64,000 bases of DNA from Bin87 sp034421995 (GCA_034421995.1 DAOUJY010000047.1:46439-110438); one strand, 5' to 3'; shown: positions 1 to 8,307, counted from the first letter of the stretch. Numbers and translations are program-made. Notes: generated from the letters alone by a model not told the origin.

Positions 1-111
1 TTTAAGGAAATTCACGAGAGTATGCCGGAGGGAGCTCTGGATGAACTCCCGACCGATCTTTCGGTGAATTTTAAGCACTATCTCTACGGCCGGCCGAAGG
101 AAGGAGAATAG
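1..111 (+). CDS. C-terminal end of an unidentified protein (partial)
   Basis: Frame 1 is open from the window edge to TAG at 109-111 and gives a 36-residue tail ending in Arg-Pro-Lys-Glu-Gly-Glu. The 5' part lies outside the window. The stop sits directly upstream of a VapC-type PIN remnant, and a GGAGA stretch at 103-107 could be the ribosome site of that next gene. The position fits the antitoxin of a type II toxin-antitoxin pair, but no antitoxin family is recognised in the visible residues, so the role is inference from context only. Confidence 0.5.
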   Translation, partial: FKEIHESMPEGALDELPTDLSVNFKHYLYGRPKEGE

Positions 112-526
112 AGACTGAGGTATATGGGGATTCCGGCTACTGGATAGCTATGTTGAATCCAAGAGATCAATGGCATCAAAAAGCAATGCAAATTACAGAG
201 CGCATCGGCAACAGGCCCATTGTAACCAGCGAACTGGTCATACCGAATTTCTGAACGGCATGGCGCGACACGGCCCGCGAAGCCGTCGTGAAGGCGCGGA
301 TACCGCGCAAAAACTTTACGTCAACCCAGATATAACCGTCGTTCTGCTCCAGGATTTTCCGCTGGCAAATGCTATTGAACGATATGCCAGCCGCCTCGAC
401 CAGCGCTGGAGCGTGGTTGACTGCCACAGCTTTCTCATCATGGAGGAACGCGGCATAACCGATGCGCTGGCTTACGACCGAGACTTCGAGCAGGCTGGGT
501 TTCGCGCCCTATTGCGGGAAGATTAG
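111..526 (+). pseudogene. VapC-type PIN-domain toxin, frameshifted
   Basis: Two frames together give one PIN-domain protein. The first (codons in phase with position 111) reads V-Y-G-D-S-G-Y-W-I-A at 120-149, the usual start of a PIN fold with its first acidic residue, and stops at TGA 252-254. The second frame (phase of 170) takes over at about 245 with E-F-L-N and runs to 526, containing V-V-D-C-H-S-F and a final A-Y-D-R-D-F-E-Q-A-G-F that is typical of PIN C-termini. Restoring one missing base near 245 (CCGAA for CCGGAA) rejoins them. No ATG, GTG or TTG lies in frame before 150. The family are metal-dependent RNases acting as toxins; this copy looks inactive unless the lesion is a sequencing error. 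Confidence 0.75.
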
Positions 527-661
527 CGCACCTCTACCATCCGCGAAATCCACTTTTTACAAATAGTTAACCGCCCCGCAACAACGTTGTGGCATTCTAT
601 TCCCGACTATACCGCGCACTTGACGGCCAGCGAATCGTTTTCGCCGAAAGTTGGGAATCCA

Positions 662-2041
662 ATGCTCACCGATGTCATCACCGCCAGGCACTACCTGAAC
701 GAATGCTTTGACCCCGACGGATTCACCAGGCCCGCCTACCAGAGCCTGATGGACAACTTGGACCGCTTGGGCGTGCCCGAATTGCAGGGCCGCTGGCGCG
801 AGGCCAAGCATCGCGCCGGACTGGACGCCTTCACCTTCATGCTGGACCCGCGGGAGTTCCGCACTGTGCCCACCGACTGGGTGCCGCGCATCATTCCCGC
901 CGACGAATGGGATACCATCTCTCGCGGCGTGGAACAGCGTCTCAAGGCCATCAACCGTTTCCTGCTGGACCTCTACTGCGGCGAGCAGCAGGTGGTCCCG
1001 CCCGACGTGATGTATTCCTGCCAGTATTACAATCCGGAGTTGCAGGACTACCGCCCAGCTCAGAACGTGTTCGTCCACATCTACGGCATCGACCTGGTAC
1101 ACATGGGCGACGGCCGCTACGTCATTCTGGAAGATAACCTGCGCATACCATCGGGCATCAGTTACCAGTTGAAGACCGCCGAGCTCGGGCTGAACGTGAT
1201 GCCGGAACTGGCCCAGGGCTACGACATCGTCCCCTACGACATTCGCGCCGGCTACCACGATATGTTTGCGTCGCTATGCGATACCGATGATCCGGTATGC
1301 GTCCTGCTCACCGACAGCAAGTTCGGCTCGGCATTCTTTGAGCATCGCTACCTTTCGGAGTTGCTGGGCATTCCGCTGGTGGAAGGCTCCGACCTCTACA
1401 TTGGCGCCAACGGTCGCGTGTGGGGTCGCGCCATCGACGGCGACTTCGAGGTTGATCTCATTTACCGCCGGGTGGAAGACCTGGAGCTTTTCGTGCCCGG
1501 CCTGACCGAAGCCTACCTCAACCACAAGGTCGTGCTGGTCAACGCCATGGGAACCGGCGCCGGCGATGACAAGCTGGTGTTCCTCTGGGCGCCCGATATG
1601 ATAAAAACGTACCTGGGGGAAGAGGCCATTCTGGAACAGGCGACCAGCTATGATCTGCGTTCGCCGGCCAACAGGCAGTACGTATTGCAGAACCTCGATA
1701 GCCTGGTGTTGAAAACGCGCCAGGGCTACGGTGGGTTGGGCGTGTTCATCATGCCCGACTTGGACAAGGGCTATCGCAGCCGCCTGTCCCAACAGCTGAT
1801 TGAACAGCCCCAGGTGTTCATCGCCCAGGAAACCCTGGACTTCTCCCAACATCTTGTCTTTGACGAGTCCGGTGGCGAATTTGAGGAGCGCTACGTTGAC
1901 CTGCGCGTGTTCGCCGTGCAGAACGGTCGGGGAGAGGTCACCGTTTTCCCCGGCGGACTGACCCGCGTGTCCGAGGCCAACAGCCGGGTGACCAACAACT
2001 CGTCAGGAGGGTCATGCAAACCGACCTGGGTAGTCCGCTGA
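662..2041 (+). CDS. Circularly permuted ATP-grasp protein, type 2
   Basis: A 459-residue protein of the circularly permuted ATP-grasp family (old names DUF404/DUF407), predicted ATP-dependent carboxylate-amine ligases for peptide-like products; the substrate is unknown. Visible marks are I-L-E-D-N-L-R-I-P-S-G near residue 156, the D-L-I-Y-R-R-V strand near 268, G-T-G-A-G-D-D-K near 300, and a C-terminal N-S-S-G-G-S tail matching N-S-S-Q-G-G-G in the paralogue at 11320-12780. ATG 662 is chosen because it matches the family start; an in-frame ATG at 587 would add 25 unconserved residues. The stop overlaps the next gene by 28 bases, indicating translational coupling with the transglutaminase. 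Confidence 0.85.
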   Translation: MLTDVITARHYLNECFDPDGFTRPAYQSLMDNLDRLGVPELQGRWREAKHRAGLDAFTFMLDPREFRTVPTDWVPRIIPADEWDTISRGVEQRLKAINRFLLDLYCGEQQVVPPDVMYSCQYYNPELQDYRPAQNVFVHIYGIDLVHMGDGRYVILEDNLRIPSGISYQLKTAELGLNVMPELAQGYDIVPYDIRAGYHDMFASLCDTDDPVCVLLTDSKFGSAFFEHRYLSELLGIPLVEGSDLYIGANGRVWGRAIDGDFEVDLIYRRVEDLELFVPGLTEAYLNHKVVLVNAMGTGAGDDKLVFLWAPDMIKTYLGEEAILEQATSYDLRSPANRQYVLQNLDSLVLKTRQGYGGLGVFIMPDLDKGYRSRLSQQLIEQPQVFIAQETLDFSQHLVFDESGGEFEERYVDLRVFAVQNGRGEVTVFPGGLTRVSEANSRVTNNSSGGSCKPTWVVR

Positions 2042-2913
2042 TACGCGAGACGGTCCCGGTGCATTACGCCTACATTGCCAGATATACCTACTCCGATGTA
2101 GTGGTGCAGAACGATAACTTCCTCCGGCTGTCGGCATACTCCGATCTCTACCAGAAACCGGGCGCCGGCGAGGTGGCCACAACCCCGCCGGGCCGCCAGA
2201 TCGTTTATACCGACCGCCTGGGCAACACTGTCCATCGGGTTCGCATATCCGCGCCGCACCAGGAACTGATCATTGCCGCCGCCGGGCACGTTTGCCTGAG
2301 CGACCTGTCGCCGGATGTAGGCGACGTCCCACTGGCCGGCCTCGAATACGGGCTGGAAGCGCAGGAGTTCCTCACCGCGTCCCACCTGGCCGATCCGGCC
2401 GCCGTCGTGGAAACCGCTCTGGTCGCCGCCGGCGGGGCATCCACATTGCTGGATACGGTGAGCAACGTGGTGCGGTGGATCTACGAAAACGTGCGTTACC
2501 AGCGCGGCCACACGTCGGTGAACACCACCGCGGCGGACGTGCTGGAGTCCATGAGCGGCGTTTGCCAGGACATGACCCACCTGGGCCTCGCCATGCTGCG
2601 CTCCCTGGGCATCCCGGCCCGCTACGTCAGCGGCCTGCTCACCCGGCAGCCGGGCGAGACCCACGCCTGGCTGGAGTTCATGCATCCCCAGCAGGGCTGG
2701 CTGCCCGCCGACCCCACTCGTGGCCTCGTCAGCAACACCGGAACCGATTACCTGAAGTTCGGCGTGGGCCGCGACTACTCCGAAGTGCCGCCCGTGTCCG
2801 GCTCCTTTGTGTCAAAAGGCTCCGGCCAACTGGATATGGCCGCTGCCGAAGTCTTTTTCGACCGCGACACGATTTCAATGGAAGATGCCTTCGGGCTGCT
2901 GGGACGCTTGTAG
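2014..2913 (+). CDS. Transglutaminase-like cysteine protein
   Basis: A 299-residue protein with a bacterial transglutaminase N-terminal region (about 10-110) followed by a transglutaminase-like core. The catalytic triad is visible: Cys184 in G-V-C-Q-D-M, His217 in E-T-H-A-W, and an Asp near 233 in L-P-A-D-P-T-R-G. No signal peptide is seen, so it is probably cytoplasmic. Proteins of this kind, encoded beside CP-ATP-grasp and alpha-E proteins, are thought to cleave or transfer peptide-type amide bonds; this is family inference. The start overlaps the ATP-grasp gene by 28 bases. The stop codon TAG at 2911-2913 lies inside a 28-bp palindrome, so the C-terminus may have been reset by that repeat. 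Confidence 0.88.
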   Translation: MQTDLGSPLIRETVPVHYAYIARYTYSDVVVQNDNFLRLSAYSDLYQKPGAGEVATTPPGRQIVYTDRLGNTVHRVRISAPHQELIIAAAGHVCLSDLSPDVGDVPLAGLEYGLEAQEFLTASHLADPAAVVETALVAAGGASTLLDTVSNVVRWIYENVRYQRGHTSVNTTAADVLESMSGVCQDMTHLGLAMLRSLGIPARYVSGLLTRQPGETHAWLEFMHPQQGWLPADPTRGLVSNTGTDYLKFGVGRDYSEVPPVSGSFVSKGSGQLDMAAAEVFFDRDTISMEDAFGLLGRL

Positions 2914-2937
2914 GGGCGAATAATTATTCGCCCCTAC
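2910..2937. repeat. 28-bp intergenic palindrome, family A
   Basis: A perfect inverted repeat with arms GTAGGGGCGAAT and ATTCGCCCCTAC around AATT-type centre bases. Five close copies occur at 10275, 18066, 24789, 32364 and 59767. Here it supplies the stop codon of the upstream gene. Confidence 0.9.
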
Positions 2938-2983
2938 GCCTACACGCTTGAACCCCGCTGACGCAGAGGAGCATGGTCAGACG

Positions 2984-3520
2984 ATGGTAGAACCCAGGTC
3001 AATCACTTACCGCAGCGACCGTTGGCTTACCGACTCCCGGGTGTACAACCTCATCTGGATGGGACGGTGGCTGGAACGGGCGGACAACATCGCCCGCGTG
3101 GTGAACACCTTCGCTCGCATGGCGGTGGAAAACGGCAGCGATATGCTCACCCTGCAGCAGTCCCTGGAAACAGCCGCCGCCATTCGCGGCATCAGCATCG
3201 ACGACCCCGGCCAGTCCCTCGCCATGCTCATCAAACAGCACGAAGCCTCTTCCATCTACCACAGCCTCGCCACCGCCCGCAGCAACGCCACCCACGTCGG
3301 CACCGTGGAACTCATCCGCGCCATGTCCGAAGCCGTGCTGACACTGGAGGACGATGCGGCGATGCCGGACACGCCGCTGAACGCCCTGCTGCTCACCAAC
3401 GAGGTCCTGGAACGCCTCAACGCCGTGTACAAGATCATCGACGACAACTGGTTCCACCAGGAAGCGCTATCGGAAGAAGAGGTGTACCGCCGCTTCGTCC
3501 AGCAGCAGCAGCAGCAATAG
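2984..3520 (+). CDS. Short alpha-E (DUF403-type) protein
   Basis: A 178-residue, largely helical protein. Its start resembles the alpha-E family: R-V-Y-N-L-I-W-M-G-R-W-L-E-R-A-D-N-I-A-R near residues 16-35 parallels G-L-Y-W-M-G-R-Y-L-E-R-T-D in the 328-residue paralogue at 10328-11314. It is little more than half the usual length (about 310) and lacks much of the C-terminal half. It ends in six glutamines encoded by a CAG run at 3500-3517. ATG 2984 follows a GAGGAG at 2963-2968; a TTG at 2948 is possible. It is the third gene of an ATP-grasp/transglutaminase/alpha-E set. The molecular role of alpha-E proteins is unknown; they accompany amide-ligase systems. Confidence 0.75.
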   Translation: MVEPRSITYRSDRWLTDSRVYNLIWMGRWLERADNIARVVNTFARMAVENGSDMLTLQQSLETAAAIRGISIDDPGQSLAMLIKQHEASSIYHSLATARSNATHVGTVELIRAMSEAVLTLEDDAAMPDTPLNALLLTNEVLERLNAVYKIIDDNWFHQEALSEEEVYRRFVQQQQQQ

Positions 3521-3551
3521 TTGCCTGGCACGCTTGAACCGGCCTGCTTTT

Positions 3552-3911
3552 TCAGAGGCGCACCCTTGTGGTCGGTTCCAATACCTCACGAACCGGGTCA
3601 ACTTTGAACATCAGCATCTGTAGCGTGGTCGCCCCAACGATGTTGACGTCATTACCTTCCGGCCCAAATATCGCCGGGCAAATTTCTTCGCGGTCGTCAA
3701 TCCCAATCAGTGCCCGACCGCGCCAGTAAGATACCTCACTGCCGTCGGCCAGTGTCGCATCAACTTGGGAACTTCGGCTTATGCGCAGCCCGTCCAGCAA
3801 CGACGCGGGAAACATGGCGAAGGAGGCGCCGGTATCAACCAACGCCTCAACCTCTATCATGTCGCCGCCGTCAGGATTGCCGACCCGAACCATTGTTGAG
3901 AACGTGCCCAT
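3552..3911 (-). CDS. Retropepsin-like aspartic protease family protein
   Basis: A 119-residue protein with the clan AA signature A-L-V-D-T-G-A-S near residues 22-29, followed by a hydrophobic F-A-M-F-P-A-S-L-L segment and a late I-V-G-A-T-T-L-Q motif. It is a single-domain, retropepsin-like fold that would work as a dimer. ATG 3911 is preceded by GGAGG at 8 bases. It is closest in pattern to the copy at 8624-8992 (shared M-G-T-F-S start and G-A-T-T-L motif). Unlike the copies at 7-9 kb it has no small partner gene. Substrates of these small bacterial proteins are not established. Confidence 0.8.
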   Translation of the reverse strand: MGTFSTMVRVGNPDGGDMIEVEALVDTGASFAMFPASLLDGLRISRSSQVDATLADGSEVSYWRGRALIGIDDREEICPAIFGPEGNDVNIVGATTLQMLMFKVDPVREVLEPTTRVRL

Positions 3912-3945
3912 TGATGTTTCCTCCACAGGTTAGGCGACAACGATT

Positions 3946-4776
3946 TTATGCGATGATTGACACCGTGTCCAAAACCTTCAGCCCCAATTCCCGGTCCCCT
4001 TCCAGCGCCGTCCTCGACTGCACAATGCCCTTATCGATGCTTTTGGTGAACAGCTTCCAGGCATCGATCGCGTCTATGGTGACCTGAGCGGCGGGCGTGT
4101 TGGCTTCGTGTTCATACAGTGCCCAGCCCGAAGCGCTGCGTACTACCAGCCAAGTCCCGCCCGCAGCGCCGGAAATCGCGACACGGATCATCGTTCCCGT
4201 TGGGACTTCCACGCCGGAGTACGCACGCGGCAGCCCGTGCGCGAAAGTCGCCAGAACCGGCGCGAACCAATGCGGACCGGTCAGCAAGGGACGTCCCACC
4301 GCCTCTCGGATCTGCTGTTGATGATGCCAATACTCTGTGTATTCGCGGGCGAGGTGCAGCCAAACCGGGACCGGATCCGGGCCGGCCCAACTCACCACCG
4401 GGCCAATGTCGTGCGGATCCAGGGACTGCAAATACTGGTTCACGAGATAGCCCATGGACTGCAATAAGTCGATCATGAGGCGTGGGCTCATCCTCCCCAT
4501 GGCCCTGACCCATTGCTCGTTCAGGTTGTTGAGTTCCCTCACGAGATCGTCCCACTCATCCGTGACGATCCATGATGCCTGGTAACCGTCGCGGCCAATG
4601 GACAGCTGGCCGACGTTATCACCCAGGATGTGCGCCGCCACGTCGTGCACCGACCAGCCGGGACACGCCGTAGGCGCATCCCATTCCTCCGGTTGCAGGG
4701 AGTCCAATACCTCTACGAGATGTTGCAGCAGCCCGGGTAGCAAGTGTGCGGTCAATACAGGTTCCGGTGGGTGCAT
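3946..4776 (-). CDS. DinB/mycothiol-dependent maleylpyruvate isomerase family protein
   Basis: A 276-residue protein with an N-terminal four-helix DinB-like domain. The W-D-A-P-T-A-C-P-G-W-S-V-H-D-V-A-A-H segment (residues about 33-50) matches the family pattern in which the last His binds a divalent metal, and E-Y-T-E-Y-W-H-H-Q-Q near 145 supplies further likely ligands. The C-terminal 90 residues resemble the sterol-carrier-like tail of the same family. Members are thiol-dependent transferases or isomerases; whether this organism makes mycothiol cannot be told here. ATG 4776 is preferred (GAGGG 10 bases upstream) over the longer frame from 4854, whose extra residues look non-coding. Confidence 0.72.
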   Translation of the reverse strand: MHPPEPVLTAHLLPGLLQHLVEVLDSLQPEEWDAPTACPGWSVHDVAAHILGDNVGQLSIGRDGYQASWIVTDEWDDLVRELNNLNEQWVRAMGRMSPRLMIDLLQSMGYLVNQYLQSLDPHDIGPVVSWAGPDPVPVWLHLAREYTEYWHHQQQIREAVGRPLLTGPHWFAPVLATFAHGLPRAYSGVEVPTGTMIRVAISGAAGGTWLVVRSASGWALYEHEANTPAAQVTIDAIDAWKLFTKSIDKGIVQSRTALEGDRELGLKVLDTVSIIA

Positions 4777-4901
4777 GGTCGTCACCCTCGCACTTAGCCA
4801 GGCAAATATCCCCCGCGGGCACGCGGCGGGGATATGCGCAGGGGAAGGTTTCACGACCTGCCCCTGCCGGCGTCAGCGCCGATTGGCGCAACGGATCTCG
4901 A

Positions 4902-6017
4902 TTACTTGAAGTGCGGGATCACGTCCTCGGAGATGCACTTCAGGGTGTCCATGACCACCTCTCGGGGGACGGAGGAGGTCCAGTTGCACTCGAACATGAT
5001 CTCGTCGGTGGTGAACTGCTCGCGGAACATATGGATCTTCTCAACCACCTCTTCCGGCGTGCCGAAGAGGTTGACCTCTTGGGTGGCCTCGGGGCCGGCG
5101 CTGCCCGCGTCGGTGCTTCCGATGGCGAGCCGACCGGCGTAATAGATCCGCGCCAGGTTCATCAGGTCTTCGACCCGGCGGTCCGCCTTCTCCTGAGTGT
5201 CCGCCACCAGCGTGGGCACGCGCACCACCGTGCTCGGCTCGCCCTCGTGACCGGCGTCGTACCAGGCCTTGCGGTAATCCTGCACGTCCTGCCTCAGGAT
5301 GGCGGAACCGCGCAGGTTGTGGGGCGAGCTGCCGGCGCCGATGGCGATGCGATAGCCATGCTCGCCCATGGGAACGAAGCTCTCCTGGCTGTCCACGGGG
5401 AGCAGCATGGGCATCGGCTTCTGCACCGGCTTGGGGATGCTCATGTATTCTTCGTAGAAGGCGGGATAGTTGAAGTACTTGCCCTCAAACCCGGAGAACC
5501 TGTCCTCGTTCCAGAGCTGCTTGAGCAGCTCCAGGTACTCGTAGAAGTATTCCCGGCGTTGGTCGGAGCCCCGCGTGCGGGCGCCCGGGCCGTAAATGAA
5601 CCGGCCTTCGCTGACCTGGTCCACTATGGCGACCTGTTCCGCCACCTGGAAGGGGTCCTCCAGCTGGAGGTTGTCAAAGGCGTAGCGTTCGTGGGGCAGC
5701 GCCCGCTCCGATACCGTCTCCCCGGGCAGCCGCAGGGTCGGGCGGTGGATGGAGGTGCCGATCCTGATGTTCTCGGTGTGGTTGGCCAGGACGGCCGACA
5801 GCATGAGCGACTGGGGGTCCATGCTGCCCTGGGTGGAGAAGTGGCCGCCGCCCAGCCAGACGTAATCCCATCCCGCGTCTTCGACGAGTTCGATTTCCTT
5901 GAAGTTCATCTTGTAGGCTGCGGCCTCAAGGAGCTTGCCGCCCTGATAGTCTGGATCCCAGGGAACCTTGCCGCCCTCGTAAACGGCGTTCCAGGTTGTG
6001 AAAAGTCCAAAGTCCAT
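4902..6017 (-). CDS. LLM-class flavin-dependent oxidoreductase
   Basis: A 371-residue luciferase-like monooxygenase (TIM barrel using reduced FMN or F420). It starts M-D-F-G-L-F, as usual for the family, and shows E-L-V-E-D-A-G-W-D-Y-V-W-L near 45-56, R-I-G-T-S-I near 86, L-E-D-P-F-Q-V-A-E-Q-V-A-I-V-D near 119-133 and the G-R-F-I-Y-G-P-G-A loop near 139, all matching bacterial luciferase-like proteins. The ATG has a GGAGGG site 7 bases upstream. The substrate is unknown. Neighbours give no pathway: a DinB-like gene downstream and a DUF4268 gene upstream across a 114-base gap. Confidence 0.88.
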   Translation of the reverse strand: MDFGLFTTWNAVYEGGKVPWDPDYQGGKLLEAAAYKMNFKEIELVEDAGWDYVWLGGGHFSTQGSMDPQSLMLSAVLANHTENIRIGTSIHRPTLRLPGETVSERALPHERYAFDNLQLEDPFQVAEQVAIVDQVSEGRFIYGPGARTRGSDQRREYFYEYLELLKQLWNEDRFSGFEGKYFNYPAFYEEYMSIPKPVQKPMPMLLPVDSQESFVPMGEHGYRIAIGAGSSPHNLRGSAILRQDVQDYRKAWYDAGHEGEPSTVVRVPTLVADTQEKADRRVEDLMNLARIYYAGRLAIGSTDAGSAGPEATQEVNLFGTPEEVVEKIHMFREQFTTDEIMFECNWTSSVPREVVMDTLKCISEDVIPHFK

Positions 6018-6131
6018 GATTGACCCTCCATTCCGTGCGGGCGATACATTCCATCATTGCAGCCGATGTTAACACCGGCGGCAGAGAGCGTCAACGCTGG
6101 CACCGGAATAGGCAGCGCTAGCGGCGCAGCG

Positions 6132-7112
6132 CTACTCCATCAGCTCTGCTAGATGAGGCTCGAACACCCGCTTGAACGCAACCAATCGTGTTTCCACCCA
6201 TTGCTGCAATTCTCGTAACCGCTCCGGGTTGTCCTCGGCCAAGCTTCCCTCGCGCACTGTCAGAATGCGAGATGCTGGCCGGTTGTTTTGGCGCAACCAC
6301 TCCAGCGGCTCTGAAAGTTCGCTTTCAATCAGGTCTTTTTGCTCAGCCAACTTGTCGAACAAGGCTTCGTTCTGCATTTTGTCGTCAGAGTTGATATAAA
6401 GCTGAACCCAGATTTTCCCCGGGAATAGGTTTAGGGATTCATCACTGGCGCCATAATATATGCGGTCTCGCCAAGGAGAGTCCGGGCGGAACCTTCGCCA
6501 TCTCCAACGAGGATGGTTCCCGCCAGGAGTGAGTCTGTGCTCATCTAACAATTCCCGGTCCAGTCCCTCGAAAAACCGGCGGCGGCGCTCTGTCGCACCG
6601 GCATTGTCTCTGGCTCGCCTGTCCCGCAGCGCACTAGCCATATTTTTCTGCCAATCATTAGGCATTGCCACCACTTTGAAATGCGGCGCCGGCCTAGAGT
6701 TGTCAATGCGCCACGCTTCAACAACCACGCCAAAAAACTGGGTATCCTCCCCAGTCCGCTGGTTGAGCCAGTCCAGCGCCTGCCGATGTTCTGGCTGAAA
6801 TTCGCTGGTGAGCCAGACGATAATGCCCGCTTCGAAACCCGCAGCGTAAGTAAGCAATTGTCCCAGATGTCTGTGGTCAGTAGACGCCAATTGGTTTTCT
6901 ATCACCACAGGCGTATCGGTCCCTTGAACGTGGGCAAGTACATCCAATTCAAAGGAACCCACCCGGGCTTCCCGCTCTCGGAATTCCAATTCCAGCCCCA
7001 GTTCCTCGCCCAGCTTGTCCAGATTGTCCGCCAGCCACCTCGAAAAGTTGAACTCTTCATGGGGCCAAACCGTGCGCAGACCAACCCGCTCAATCACTCC
7101 CAAATCAACCAT
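6132..7112 (-). CDS. DUF4268 domain protein (nuclease-like)
   Basis: A 326-residue protein of the DUF4268 type. The N-terminal half has the PD-(D/E)XK-like pattern: V-W-P-H-E near residue 14, F-E-L-D-V-L-A near 57 and V-V-I-E-N-Q-L near 70, where E-N-Q takes the place of the usual E-x-K, followed by L-L-T-Y-A-A-G. The C-terminal half carries a conserved W-R-W-R-R-F region. Start ATG 7112 has AAGGAG 8 bases upstream; the longer frame from 7148 adds 12 residues with no support. It lies 32 bases below the ancestral end (7145) of the degraded retropepsin gene and may share its transcript. A second, frameshifted homologue is at 15471-16453. Confidence 0.8.
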   Translation of the reverse strand: MVDLGVIERVGLRTVWPHEEFNFSRWLADNLDKLGEELGLELEFREREARVGSFELDVLAHVQGTDTPVVIENQLASTDHRHLGQLLTYAAGFEAGIIVWLTSEFQPEHRQALDWLNQRTGEDTQFFGVVVEAWRIDNSRPAPHFKVVAMPNDWQKNMASALRDRRARDNAGATERRRRFFEGLDRELLDEHRLTPGGNHPRWRWRRFRPDSPWRDRIYYGASDESLNLFPGKIWVQLYINSDDKMQNEALFDKLAEQKDLIESELSEPLEWLRQNNRPASRILTVREGSLAEDNPERLRELQQWVETRLVAFKRVFEPHLAELME

Positions 7113-7192
7113 CGCAAAACTCCTTGTCGCGCCGTCGCCTACTGTCACTCCGCCGGCGGCATTCGTTCCTCAATAATAACGCCACCGCCGTC

Positions 7193-7543
7193 CTACCAGT
7201 CGATGGTGAGGCGGCAGTTCGCCAGCAAGGCCGTGCCTATCATGGGATAGCTTCCCAAGGTCTGTACCCGCACGTCCAAAGGCTGCCCGTGCCAAAGTAT
7301 GCGCCCAGCGTGAACGTTGGCGCGGATGCTCCGCCCGTCTGCAAGGGTTACTCGTTCCGCTCTTGCGCTGCTCAATCCCAGCTCATGCGCTGCTGATTCC
7401 GGCAGCGATAGCGCCCCGGTGAACCCGGTATCGATTAATACCTCGACCGACCGGAAAATCCGGTCATCGCCGGCAATGTCAATAGTGATCCGCGCTTCCA
7501 GTTGGGACGCATCTCGCCGAATGCTCACCTGCCCACTAATCAT
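7193..7543 (-). CDS. Retropepsin-like protein, C-terminally truncated
   Basis: A 116-residue clan AA aspartic protease-like protein with V-L-I-D-T-G-F-T-G-A-L-S-L-P near residue 35-48. It is a paralogue of the gene at 7909-8307. The reading frame stops at TAG 7195-7193 just after I-D-W, whereas the paralogue reads I-D-W-W-D-G-G. Past the TAG the same frame here continues with D-G-G-G-V-I-I-E-E-R-M-P-P-A-E to TGA at 7147-7145, parallel to the paralogue's real end. A TGG-to-TAG change has therefore removed 15 residues. It overlaps the upstream partner gene by 8 bases. Confidence 0.82.
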   Translation of the reverse strand: MISGQVSIRRDASQLEARITIDIAGDDRIFRSVEVLIDTGFTGALSLPESAAHELGLSSARAERVTLADGRSIRANVHAGRILWHGQPLDVRVQTLGSYPMIGTALLANCRLTIDW

Positions 7544-7844
7544 GAATTTGCCTTTGTCGATCAGCCAGAATCTCCATGGTTCCCCGCCAACCCAATCTCA
7601 CCGGCGAGTACGGCTTGTCGCTGCCCACCAGTTCGGCCCAGGTGAATGCGTTCGGATGTCGTTCCCGCAGACGCTTGGTTAGCTCCACGTCGCTGTGCTC
7701 ACCTCGGTACTCGCCAACCTCATAGTCGCCACTGTGAATGTCGATGACCACCAGTTTGCCCCAATGCTTGGCTTCCATTTCCTCACGGATGCCCGCGTAG
7801 ATTTTCTGGCCCATGGCGGCCGCTTCATCCGGCGTGAGTTCCAT
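7536..7844 (-). CDS. Small partner protein of retropepsin-like gene, copy 2
   Basis: A 102-residue protein of unknown function, 50-60 % alike by eye to the one at 8304-8627: both have E-A-A-A-x-G-Q-K-I-Y, then I-R-E-E-M-E-A-x-H-W-G-x-L-V-V-I-D-x-H-S-G-D-Y-E-V-G and a C-terminal W-A-x-L-V-G segment. ATG 7844 is chosen because GGGAGGG lies 6 bases upstream; the frame extends further to 8030 but that part overlaps the upstream gene. Small proteins with this I-D-x-x-S-G-x-Y pattern are often found beside aspartic-protease-like genes in cyanobacteria and Chloroflexota (from memory, unverified), which suggests a functional pair of toxin-antitoxin-like organisation. Confidence 0.72.
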   Translation of the reverse strand: MELTPDEAAAMGQKIYAGIREEMEAKHWGKLVVIDIHSGDYEVGEYRGEHSDVELTKRLRERHPNAFTWAELVGSDKPYSPVRLGWRGTMEILADRQRQIHD

Positions 7845-7908
7845 AATCATCCCTCCCGTCAAAGGCCACCGCCAAGTCCAGTCCGCCTCCGGCGCATGGC
7901 CCCGGACG

Positions 7909-8307
7909 TTACTCCTCCGGCAGCATTCGTTCTTCAATGATAACGTCGCCGCCGTCCCACCAGTCGATGATGAGGCGGCTGTCGGCCAGCAGGTCGGTGC
8001 CGATGAGCGTGTCATTGCCGGACTCGGCAAATACCCGCCTCATCCGTCCGTGCCACAATATCCACACGGCATAAACGTTAACTTGCACTGTTGGGCCATG
8101 AGCCTGGCGCACATACCGCCTTGACGTGAAACGCAAGCCAAGCTCCTGCACAACGGGTTCCGGCAGGGTTAGCCAATCCGTAGCCCCGGTATCTACCACA
8201 GCCGCCAGTGTCCGGAAAGCCAGATCATCGCCAGCTACTGCGATGTCAACCCAAGCCTCCAAGCCGGCGCCGTCTGTCGCGCTTGGCCGGACTATTCCAC
8301 TAATCAT
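7909..8307 (-). CDS. Retropepsin-like aspartic protease family protein
   Basis: A 132-residue clan AA protein with A-V-V-D-T-G-A-T-D-W-L-T-L-P near residues 34-47 and L-I-G-T-D-L-L-A-D-S-R near 100-110. Length and layout match the truncated copy at 7193-7543, so this is probably the intact version. Its ATG overlaps the stop of the upstream partner gene (ATGA type, 8304-8307), implying coupled translation. The Asp in the D-T-G triad is the expected catalytic residue in a homodimer. No substrate is evident. Confidence 0.82.
   Translation of the reverse strand: MISGIVRPSATDGAGLEAWVDIAVAGDDLAFRTLAAVVDTGATDWLTLPEPVVQELGLRFTSRRYVRQAHGPTVQVNVYAVWILWHGRMRRVFAESGNDTLIGTDLLADSRLIIDWWDGGDVIIEERMLPEE

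Noticed and set aside
170..526. Stand-alone 118-residue protein starting at 170
   Set aside because: The first 25 residues are an out-of-frame reading; the PIN pattern continues upstream in another frame.
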